Source: Syngnathus acus
Lineage: Eukaryota; Chordata; Actinopteri; Syngnathiformes; Syngnathidae
Assembly: GCF_901709675.1 (NCBI RefSeq)
Contig: NC_051095.1
Location: 16,974,456 to 17,038,455 of the forward strand
DNA: 64,000 nucleotides
Direction of reading: 5' to 3'
Positions within the stretch are counted from its first letter, which is position 1. Every line of letters begins with the position of its first letter. The translations under genes and the position numbers were made by a program. Below the pieces are notes generated by a model that was not told the origin of the DNA, made no database searches, and was given only the letters and a program-made list of their open reading frames with translations. This document shows, piece by piece, positions 49,130-59,198 of this stretch.

Positions 49130-50332
49130 ATTCTGTGCCTGTGCCAGTTATATAAATCAGAAAATTGATACATATTCACTTTACAGCAACATTTGATGCA
49201 GTCTATTTTATTGGCTTTCATTAGATTGTGCACGTTCCTACTCCTACTTTGTATTTCTATGATGACTCTTGTAAGACATCTAGGCAGACATCTAAGTGGC
49301 CATCAGACATAATTAGCATCACATCAGACATAATCATCATCGTCATCACATAAGATCAGACATTGCTTTAAGCATCAGACATAAGGTTTTAAGACCATCT
49401 TCACCATGACAATGATACACTCACTAAGACAGCACTTCAAGATCCAGTGGACCCTCTCTTTACAAGACTATGACTGAAAAGAGTAGAAAGTAGCATAGTA
49501 GAAATAATGTAACAACGTAAAAATGCATGCAGTGAGAGTGACCCAGATTCCGGTGGTTGCATTACTTCCGCACAGCTGCTCACCTTCCCTAACACTGTGT
49601 CTGCATGTCGGCCATTCACAAGCACATGAGGCCGATGGCTACTGGGCAGAAAACAAAGTGCAAGATCCCAATGAGGGGAGGATGATTATTCAACTGCGGA
49701 ACATCGTGGTTGCACAACTTGTGTCATTCATAAATTGGCATCATCGTGTTACCATGGAGGGTTTTATTTTTGTTTTCATGCATGCTGAGGTCAACCCACA
49801 TGAAGACCTGATGTGAAAATCACTGAGGTGGAAAGCAGCGAGGGGTGGTTTAATTTTGGTGAAGTATTGACTCAGAGCAAATGTATGTCAGAGCGGTAAT
49901 GAGTAACTCGCTTGATTGTTTTGCCTTAGGTATTTTTACGGTTTCCTGCTATTTTGTGGCTCGGACAAACCTGCCCTTTCAAACTCTTTTGTGGCGTTTT
50001 ACGATTCATGCGTGTCACAGTCTTTAAGCAAAGAATAACAAAATGCAGAGCTAGGATCAAGTATCAAATTGATGGCCTTGAACACACATGTCGTCAGTGG
50101 AAAAAAATTGGATTCTCTCTTTGGTATAATGTCACTAAGCCTATTTTCCAGCTCCTTGGAATGTGAGGGCCGATTCCATAAGAGCTGGCCATAATAAGCT
50201 TAACATATTCATGACGTCTGGCAGATTAAAGGTATCATAATGACATTTGGTAGTCAGAGGGGACCAGGAAATCAAACGAGGAAGGCATTATGATATATAC
50301 TGTCATCCATACCACGTAGTGGAGGAAAAACA
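49130..50332. other. Intergenic DNA between jakmip1 and wfs1
   Basis: No gene recognised. A run of direct partial repeats of CATCAGACATAA lies at about 49300-49385. Confidence 0.5.
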
Positions 50333-50668
50333 TACCGTATTTTCCGGACTATAAGGCGTACCTAAAAACCTAAAATTTTCTCAAAAGCCGACAGTGCGCC
50401 TTATAGTCCAGTGCGCCTTATATATGGATCAATTGATGAATTTGTTGATCCATACTGGTTGTACACAGTGCTCTGCCAAAATGTTTCAGTACGTTTTAGT
50501 ACGACTAGTAAATTACAAGGTCGCATCGCTTCCCAACATTACGGCAACTGTAGTCAGGGGGCGTCACCGAATAGCTGTTGTACCCGCGAGGCTATTTCAT
50601 TTAAAAATAGGCTGCTCCGTTAATGTTTCAAGTAAATCTACGGATCGATATGGAAGGCAAACATAGGT

Positions 50669-53340
50669 AAGATTCAAGATTCAAGATTCAAGAGTTTTTA
50701 TTCGCCATGTTTGAGCGTGCCAAACAAGGAATTTGACTTCGGTAAAACACACCCTCTGTTCAACATATAGGTGACTAACAACACTCAGGACATGTGAATA
50801 ATGGCAAAAACAGTGTAGACAAATTCAAAAGGTGTGAAGAGCAGGATGTTATTGCACAGTAATGCCTCTGAGACTCTATGAGTGGTGTGAGTTCATCAGA
50901 GCAACAGCCCGGGGGAAGAAGCTGTCTCGGTGTCTGCTGGTTTTGGCGTACCGAGCTCTATAACGCCGTCCGGAGGGGAGTAGTTCAAACAGACTGCAAC
51001 CTGGGTGAGAAGGGTCTGTAGAGATGTTCCTTGCACGTTTCCTGGTCCTGGACAGGTACAAGTCTTGGATAGATGGGAGGTTGATTCCAATGATCTTTTC
51101 TGCAGTCCTGATTGTCCGTTGCAGTCTGTGCTTGTCTTGTTTGGAGGCTGATCCAAACCAGACAGTGATGGAGGTGCAGAGGACAGACTGGATGATGGCA
51201 GTGTAGAAAGTCTTCAGAAGCTCTCGCGGCAGGTTGAACTTCTTGAGCTGTCTCAGGAAGTACAGCCTCTGCTGGGCCTTCTTCCGGACAGAGTCTATGT
51301 GGCCGGTCCATTTCAGGTCCCGAGAGATTGTGGTTCCCAGGAACTTGAAGGTGTCTGTGGAGAGAATAGTATTACTGCGGATAGTGAGGGGTAAAAGTGG
51401 TGAAGGGTCTCGCCTGAAATCCACTGTCATCTCCACGGTCTTGAGCGGGTTCAGCTCCAGATGGTTTTGGTTGCACCAGTGGACCAGCCGCTCCACCTCC
51501 TGTCTGTACGCAGTCTCATCACCGTCCTGGATCAGTCCGATGAGAGTGGTGTCGTCTGCATACTTCAGGAGCTTCACAGGAGAGTCATCTGAGGAGAAAT
51601 CATTGGTGTAGAGAGAGAAGAGCAGTGGGGAGAGGACGCACCCCTGAGGGGCTCCAGTATTGGTGGTCCGGGTGTCAGATGTGATGCCCCCCAGCCTCAC
51701 ACGCTGTCTCCTGTTGGTCAGGAAGCTGGTGATCCACTGACAGGTGGGGGCAGGCACCGCAAGCTGGATGAGCTTCTGTTGGAGGATGTCAGGAGCGATG
51801 GTGTTGAACGCCGAGCTGAAGTCCACGAACAGGATCCTGGCGTACGTTCCTGGGGTGTCCAGGTGGTGCAGGATGTAGTGCAGTCCCATGTTGACCGCAT
51901 CATCCACTGACCTGTTTGCCCGGTAGGCAAACTGGAGGGGGTCAAGCAGGGGGCCCGTGACCTCCTTCAGGTGGTTCAGCACTAACCTCTCGAAAGATTT
52001 CATGACCACAGATGTCAGTGCGACGGGTCTATAGTCATTCAAACCTGTGATGGCGGGCTTCTTGGCCACTGGAACGATGGTGGAGCTCTTGAAGCACGAG
52101 GGCACCTCACACAGCTCCAGAGAACGGTTGAAGATCCGTGCAAAGGTGGGCGCCAGCTGTTCAGCGCAGACTTTCAAGCAGGAAGGTGACACGCCGTCTG
52201 GGCCCGGTGCCTTCCTGGTCTTTTGTCTCCGGAACATCTGGCGCACTTCCTCCTCGCGGACCTGGAGTGCGGGTGCGGCCTCTGCAAGAGAGAGAGTGGG
52301 TGACAACGATGATAGAGGTGTGGACAGAGCAGTTGTGGGGAGAGGTGAGTATGTAGATTGTGCTGCAGGAAGTCCCGTTGTGTGGGAGGACCGATCAAAC
52401 CTGCAGTAGAACTTATTCAGCTGGTTAGCAAGCCTTGGGCTCTCCACAGGACGGGGGGTTCGTTTCTTGTAGCCCGTGATGCTCTGCAGACCTTTCCACA
52501 CTGTTGAGGGATCAGGATTGGCAGAGAGGTGTCTCTTCAGGTTCTCCCCGTAACACCTCTTGGCTTTCCTGACCTCTCGGTTCAGTGTGTTTCTGGTCTG
52601 CCTGAACAGGTCGCGGTCGCCGCTCCTGTAGGCCTCCTCCTTGACTTTGCGCAGCCTCCTGAGGTTCGGTGTAAACCAAGGTTTGTCGTTGTTGTACGTG
52701 CAGAAGGTCTTAGTCTGCACACACAGATCCTCACAAAAACTGATGTATGATGTGACAGTGTCAGTGAGTTCATGCAAGTCTGAAGTTGCAGCTTCGAAAG
52801 CTCCCCAATCGGTGCAGTCAAAGCAGGCTTGGAGGTCCTGCCTTGACTCCACTGTCCACTTCCTCACAGTCCTCACCACAGGCTTAGAAGTTTTTAGTTT
52901 CTGCCTGTAGGCCGGGATCAGATGAACTAGACAGTGGTCCGAGAGTCCTAAAGCTGCACGAGCCGCAGAGTGGTATGCATCCTTGATCACGGTGTAGCAG
53001 TGGTCCAGAGTCTGTGCCCCTCTGGTGGGACACGTTACGTGCTGTCTGTATCTGGGGAGTTCGTGTGCGAGGTTCGCCCTGTTAAGATCACCCAGAACAA
53101 TGATTAGTGAGTTTGGTAGAAGTTTCTCCATGTCTGTTACCTGGTCAGCCAGCATCTGCGTGGCTTCACTCGCACGTGCGTGTGGTGGGATGTAAACAGC
53201 CGCCATGACGATCGAGGAGAACTCCCGTGGTGAATAGAACGGCCGGCAGTTTATGAAAAGTGTTTCTAGGAGAGGGCTGCAAAACTCTTTCAACACCGTG
53301 ACATCAGTACACCAACGTTCATTAATGTAGAAACAGAGAC
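50669..53340 (-). mobile_element. 5'-truncated LINE (L2/CR1/jockey-like)
   Basis: On the minus strand it begins inside the endonuclease domain and ends after the reverse-transcriptase ORF with a 3' UTR and three GATTCAA-type 7-bp tail units. The host sequence continues on each side with no obvious target duplication. Confidence 0.85.
50876..53340 (-). CDS. LINE endonuclease (partial) / reverse transcriptase ORF
   Basis: An open frame of about 820 codons with no stop. At the start is the C-terminal part of an APE-type endonuclease ([10 protein letters not shown] with the GDLN motif, and GLSDHCLV with the SDH motif). Next comes a linker, then a reverse transcriptase: [30 protein letters not shown]-like catalytic block, [20 protein letters not shown] and [10 protein letters not shown], the YADD active site. 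The end carries [16 protein letters not shown]. The missing N-terminus shows 5' truncation, usual for LINEs. The intact frame suggests recent insertion. The first ten or so codons before CFYINERW come from the flanking element. Confidence 0.9.
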
Positions 53341-53923
53341 GTAGTACCAATGCGTTAGATCGAACTTTAGTCAGTTCCGATCATTTTATAGGAGATCGTT
53401 TGAGAAACGCGATTGTTTACACTTTGCTGAGGCTCATGGGAGATTGCGAGCTGAGGCTCGTGGGACTTTGCGGATGGCTAATGCTATAACGATAGCTGCT
53501 ATACGTACCAGGCTATTTCATGTCAAAATAGGCTGCTCTGTTAATGTTTCGAGTAAATCTACGGATCGATATGGAAGGGAAACATAGGTAAGTAGTACCA
53601 ATGCGTTAGATCGAACTTTAGTCAGTTCCGATCATTTTATAGGAGATCGTTTGAGAAACGCGATTGTTTACACTTTGCTGAGGCTCATGGGAGATTGCGA
53701 GCTGAGGCTCGTGGGACTTTGCGGATGGCTAATGCTATAACGATAGCTGCTATACGTACCAGGCTATTTCATGTTAAAATAGGCTGCTCTGTTAATGTTT
53801 CGAGTAAATCTACGGATCGATATGGAAGGGAAACATAGGTAAGTAGTACCAATGCGTTAGATCGAACTTTAGTCAGTTCCGATCATTTTATAGGAGATCG
53901 TTTGAGAAACGCGATTGTTTACA
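53341..53923. repeat. 251-bp tandem repeat, 2.3 copies
   Basis: Units start at 53341, 53592 and 53843 with GTAGTACCAATGCG; the third stops after about 81 bases at GATTGTTTACA. The two full units differ by about one base (ATGTCAAAA versus ATGTTAAAA). A diverged piece of the unit's end lies left of the LINE at about 50588-50668. Confidence 0.9.
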
Positions 53924-54115
53924 GAGGGCTCGTTGGTTATTGGCTAGTGGATGCATACCGCAACCCTAGTCAACCTCAGTTTGTTGCAGTATAGCTTCTA
54001 TTTTATGCGCCTTATAATCCGGTGCGCCTTATATATGGATAAAGTTTTCAAATGGGCCGTTCATTGAAGGTGCGCCTTATAATCCGGTGCGCCTTTTAGG
54101 GCGGAAAATACGGTA

Positions 54116-56353
54116 CACACTTGGAACTTGAAAAAAGACTTTTTCCCCAAAATGATTTAAAAGAGATGTATTTGTTTACTGTGTAAGCCCACATTCTTGT
54201 ACAGCTGAGGATAATTATCCAGTGCATGAGTCACGACTGTGAGTCTCAAAAACGTTGAGTAGTATGTTCCATGTCCATTCCCGAAAGCATTATATAAACA
54301 AAGCTGCATGACTATCTGCCGAATTCTCCACTTGCTTTTCATTTTTGCACACTTCTCTTGAAATTAGAACACACACATGCCACTGAAAATTGTAAATTCT
54401 ACCATAAAAAAGACCAAGTGCTAACTTCAGTGTCTCTCTGAAGATGTATTGATCAAGCATAGTGATGCAAGCGTATTCAGTGTATTTCACACAGCCCTGG
54501 TTGCTATGGTTACTGTCTGACTATGCCGCTTCCTCGTCGAGTCTAATTTCCTGTGTAGTCATTTTTGTGAAGTAAATTTAGAGTAACCCTGCAGGGAACT
54601 GTCGCTGTGCACTGCCTTATATTTTGTTTCAGGTATCATACAGATGCAAGGCCATTAACATTTGACAGCTTATGCTTTGCAGTTTTTGTAAGCATATCAT
54701 TTCATTGCCCATAATCCACAACTTGACAGTGAAACCAAGTAGATGTGCGTCATTTGTTTTCAAAACAAAACAAAAACTATAAGTTACTTGTTTCCTCAAT
54801 ACTCATTCCAACAGAATACACAGCTTGAACAGCATTGGATAATTGATACGCTGCAAGAGGTTCTGACTGCATTTCAGTGGTATTTTAAGATGGTTTATGG
54901 CACTTCTCTAAAGGGTAAAACAATTCCAGGCTTGGGTTTTTAAGTACTATCATCTTCACCTTGACACAATTGAACCAGAAGTCAATACGAGTGAAGCTTT
55001 ATGCTCCAAAGCATTTTCACTAAATTGAACTTTTGTTGATGCTGCGATCCAGAACAGCCCTTTGCATGTAGACTCTTCCTGGCTTTGCGCAAACACCTGC
55101 TCCAGGAGTTTTGTGCATGGTGTCTTGAGAACAGACCCAGTTTTGAGTGACCTTCTGAATAAGTTGTGTTACACAATACGCATAGGAATAGTGATAAAAC
55201 AGAAATATGGAAGTGTATACTGTATAGTGACTTTAGGGACACTCTGTATAAGGATCCCAAGTGTAACTTAGTTTCTCAACTCAACTCAACTGTGTAGACC
55301 ACTGTAAAACAACCACCGTGGCATACAAAGTGCTGTACATGGAGCAAGAATTACACCATACAACTACAAACAGTCAAAACCATACATGATTCACAAAAAT
55401 CAAAAACTGTAAAAGCCAAAAGCAAGTGTCATGCTCAGTCAAAAGCCAAATTTAGTTTCAATGATCTGTTGTCAATAATTACATTGAGTCTGTCAATAAC
55501 CACAAGATGTACACACAGACATGAAAATGCAGACAAGCAAAAAAAAAAAAAAAACAGAGCCATGGAGAGACAATGACCACATATCAAATTTATTGAAGAT
55601 TAGTCCTCAATAGCCCAAAATGCATGTTTTGGGAATGTGAAAGGTAGATGGAAAAAAAACACACACACAAGAAGGTGTGAGCCACAGTGACCAATATTTG
55701 CATAATCGCATTCACAATATTTGGACTGTGAATAAGATCATGGTTACAAATATTCAGTTTTAACTCGTTTTAGAGGAGAGCACGTTGTCCATTTGAAAGC
55801 TAGGTTGCCTTAGTGACTCTGTGTGACCCCACAAACAGTATAAGGACTCTCCTTATCCTCTCAACTGGATCGTGCTAATCTACTAATCAAGGATATACAT
55901 TTACATAACTGCCTCATGGCAGCTGCAGTTAAGCCTGCCCCTAATTCATTTTTATGCATGCACTTAAATCTTGGGATTTTAATCTTTCTCTTTCCCCAGA
56001 GTCCATAGTTTGTTAAAGGAATTCTCTGCCTTCATTTAATTTCTGCTTCACCCCCCATTAGTTTAATTCCTAGTGATGTATGCAGGTGCTTGCTCCCACA
56101 AAATTAAATTGGCTCCTAAGGGAAAGTTCTTCTTTTCAGTTGTTGTTTGTTTCAAAAAGTACAACTTGTATATTATATTTGGTCACCACACTCGAATTGA
56201 AATATTTAAAATGTTCAATCTTTTTTTTTCTTCCAATTTTGATAGTAGTAGAATGACAGAACATTTAAAAAAAATAAAATAAAAATCCAGTGTTTCACAA
56301 AATTTGAATACATATAACAAAGTTTGACACTGAGCAAATCTCAACTGTTAACG
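54116..56353. other. Intergenic DNA
   Basis: No gene recognised. A fragment near 55270-55450 (ACAAAGTGCTGTACATGGAG) resembles the 3' end of a fish retroposon. Confidence 0.45.
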
Positions 56354-56615
56354 CAAAACAACTGCAATGGGTTTTCTCAACCTTAAATGGTCTCAGTCTG
56401 GTTGAATAGGTTTCAGAATCAGAAAGAAGAGACTACGGTTGTGCAGAAAGAAAGATCGACTCCCTCCATAAGGAGAAAGAAAATCAAAACAACTGCAATG
56501 GGTTTTCTCAACCTTAAATGGTCTCAGTCTGGTTGAATAGGTTTCAGAATCAGAAAGAAGAGACTACGGTTGTGCAGAAAGAAAGATCGACTCCCTCCAT
56601 AAGGAGAAAGAAAAT
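56354..56615. repeat. Perfect 131-bp tandem duplication
   Basis: 56354-56484 and 56485-56615 appear identical base for base, beginning CAAAACAACTGCAATGGG and ending GGAGAAAGAAAAT. Confidence 0.9.
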
Positions 56616-56716
56616 CACACAAAGAAATTGCAAAAAAAAAAAGGATGCCTAGCAAATGCTGTGGAATGCTCAGAGGAAGGAGAAAACATGGCCAGAAAAG
56701 TTGAGCGCCTATCATT

Positions 56717-56829
56717 CCAGCATGTTTTCTATGTCTCCCTGTTGCAACACGCCTGATTCAAATGGTCAGATAACCAGCAAGGTCTGCAGAACCTGGATAA
56801 CAAGCCTGATCAGGTGTGTTGCATCAGGC
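56717..56829. repeat. Foldback repeat fragment
   Basis: CAGCATGTTTTCTATGTCTC, then CACGCCTGATTCAAATGGTC, mirrored by GCCTGATCAGGTGTGTTGCA. It is related to the element at 17.27-17.48 kb. Confidence 0.5.
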
Positions 56830-56886
56830 GGTTGCCTCCCCATGACATATTAGAACCTTCATTTGTTGTTTTTTGTTTTTTTACTC

Positions 56887-57112
56887 CAATGCAGGCCTCG
56901 AAATAGACGCTAGAGGGCAGTAAGACGCCGCTGCAACACATCCTCCGGGTCAAGGCCAAACGAGCTTCAGCGGGAACAAATTACAGTTTTGTTTCCCGAT
57001 TCAATGCAGGCCTCGAAATAGACGCTAGGGGGCAGCAAGACGCCGCTGCAACACGTCCTCCGGGTCAAGGCCAAACGAGCTTCAGCGAGAACAAATGAGT
57101 TTTTGTTTACCG
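56887..57112. repeat. Diverged 115-bp tandem duplication
   Basis: CAATGCAGGCCTCGAAATAG recurs at 56887 and 57002. The copies differ at several positions (for example AGAGGGCAGTAAG versus AGGGGGCAGCAAG), so this duplication is older than the 131-bp one. Confidence 0.85.
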
Positions 57113-57940
57113 CCGTCAGAGTGAATAGGCCAAGAGGTCCACGATTTTAGTCATGTCAAAAGTTCAAGGGAGTCACAATTTCAGCCTTTATCCAGTGCAC
57201 AACCAGGTTTGTTTACCTACCGAATGCAATATTACTTCATAATCAATTAAGATACGTATAAAATAAAATTTATTGTATCATGGAGATAATACAAATACAA
57301 AAAAAGATTCATTATATTGCATGATCATTGACGTGTGCACAAACAAGTGTACAACACACTTCTGGAGCCAATAAAGTGATATTGCAGAAACTTTGCTCAT
57401 TTTGTGTCTTAATGGAGCCTTTTGGGGTGCATCACGAGTACACAGAATCTTGCCATAAAACCGTCCCCTCTGTTGAGAAAAAAAGAGTGAAGGCCTCCCT
57501 GACCTTCATAGCGTCTCTAGTTGGGTTGTTGGAAGCAACTCTTCCCATAAATTAAACATAAATTAACGTGGTGATCTAGCCAGGTTAAAAGAGAGCCACC
57601 TTAACACTGGAAATCCTGGCTATAGACTCAGCATAGCTCTCTAAAACATTAATCTCGCTACAAAGTATACCCTTCTGGCAAGACTGACAACATCACAATA
57701 CTCAAAAGACATTCCAGAAAATATTTCAATTAAATTTCGCGGGCTTGTTTCTACATGCATAAAACAACAAACGCAGCGGAAACGTCAGACGTTTCCCCTT
57801 TAGATCTACGATCGATTGCTTAAGTCTGAGAAGCAACTGTAAACTTCCTGTTTAAGTAGCCAATTAAAACCCCTTGACGTAATCTAGTAATCACTTCTGT
57901 CCAATCGTAAGAGAGAGTTTATCCGAGAAGCCGGAAACAG
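57113..57940. other. wfs1 upstream intergenic DNA
   Basis: No exon recognised. The wfs1 promoter probably lies within the last few hundred bases; no TATA box is evident. Confidence 0.45.
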
Positions 57941-58133
57941 CTGCTAGAGTTGCGTGTACTCTGGCGTGTGACAACAGAGACTCACGGGGTTTGGAGTGGA
58001 TTGAGGTTTTAAACTAAATCAAAAGGACAACATGACTCGGGACGTTGTTTGACCACGAGAAATACTTTTCGAAGGTTGTTTTTCCGCTTCAGGGAAGCTA
58101 ACATAAGGAGACCACATTGATCCTCTCATAAAG
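57941..58133 (+). promoter_or_regulatory. wfs1: Probable wfs1 untranslated first exon
   Basis: A good donor (CATAAAG|GTGAGAC) ends at 58133, about 850 bp before the first coding exon. The start of transcription is not visible; the left limit is approximate. It contains a short upstream ORF, ATG at 58032 to TGA at 58052 (six codons). WFS1 has an untranslated first exon in mammals. Confidence 0.5.
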
Positions 58134-58639
58134 GTGAGACATATTGAAAAAATACAGGAGCATTAACAACGAAACAGTCAACTTCTAATACGATCTATTG
58201 TCACATTGTTAGTCCGAGTTGCATCAAATATTCATAAAAGGATCTGGATCGAGATTGTTTAGTAGCATTCAGGTCCACGCTACTTGTTAACTACATCCGA
58301 GGTCGTTAGGTTCTTCGAGTGGGGGATTCTGAAAAGGACAAAGCAGGGTTGGTTCCTCTTTAGGAACTTTGAAGGATGTCACCTTCTCGATTTAGCATAC
58401 CACTCTATAACAGGATGCAGACTTTACAGATGGAACAGAGTGCGTGTTGGATTTGGCTGTGACAAATGAACGCGAATTGCATACTAACACAAGAGCTTAA
58501 CAAATACAATAGAAACTCTCTGCAGAACAGGCAAGAAAATATTTATTTTTTATGATTTTTAACAGTCACCTAGAAATGTTGTAAAATGATTAAATATAAT
58601 ACCCATCAGCCCATGGCATTGAGATGAAACATAACCGGA

Positions 58640-58895
58640 ACTTCCATCCATTCCATTTTCGATTGAACCATAACTGGTGAGCAAGATCCTGTCCCAGCTG
58701 ATTTCCAGTAAGAGTTGTGGCTGACTGAACTAGTCACCAAAACCATTCACGCTCACATTTCTACCTATGGACAGTTAAGAGTGTTCAACTAAAATCTATG
58801 ATATTCCCCCACACACACAGACAGGGAGAACACGCAAACTCCACAGAGGAGGGGTTCCAGCACTTAACCAAGAACTTTGAGAAGTGCTAACCACA
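58640..58895. repeat. Teleost interspersed repeat in wfs1 intron 1
   Basis: Phrases such as ATCCTGTCCCAGCTGATTTC, CACATTTCTACCTATGGACA and GGGAGAACACGCAAACTCCA match the repeat also found at 5.53-6.17 kb. Confidence 0.6.
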
Positions 58896-59017
58896 ATAAC
58901 TGCTCTCCCTTTTGGAATTTGTTTGATATTAAAAAAATATGTTGTGAGGAAATTTCTCTCTTCTTTGTGTTCGTTTCAGGTATAGAAACATCTCCAAGAT
59001 TTTCCCCTAAACCCACC

Positions 59018-59198
59018 ATGCCGACCCCTGGGACCTCACCGCCGCCGACCTCCTCTCAGCCTGGACCACGTCCTTATTCCCGCTCGTCTTCGTTCCCCAC
59101 GCCGACTGCTTCGCCACACTGCTCACCCCTCAGAAGCCCTTCTCAGCTGGGGAGAGCCCAACTCAACGCGGCCTCAGAGCCTACAATGCCTGAACCAG
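59018..59198 (+). CDS. wfs1: wfs1 first coding exon
   Basis: The exon begins at 58980 after CGTTTCAG. It encodes residues 1-60 and one base of 61, Pro/Ser-rich ([20 protein letters not shown]). Donor CCAG|GTGACA, phase 1. Confidence 0.85.

Larger units (their letters stand above)
50333..54115. mobile_element. DNA transposon with nested LINE and tandem repeat
   Basis: The outer ends are TA + CCGTATTTTCCG and its complement CGGAAAATACGG + TA. Several GTGCGCCTTAT repeats lie just inside both ends. The element itself (50335-50668 and about 53341-54113) has no transposase frame. Its middle is a 251-bp tandem array, with a LINE of about 2.67 kb inserted. This is a common teleost non-autonomous family; I give no superfamily beyond TA-type target duplication. 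Confidence 0.8.
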
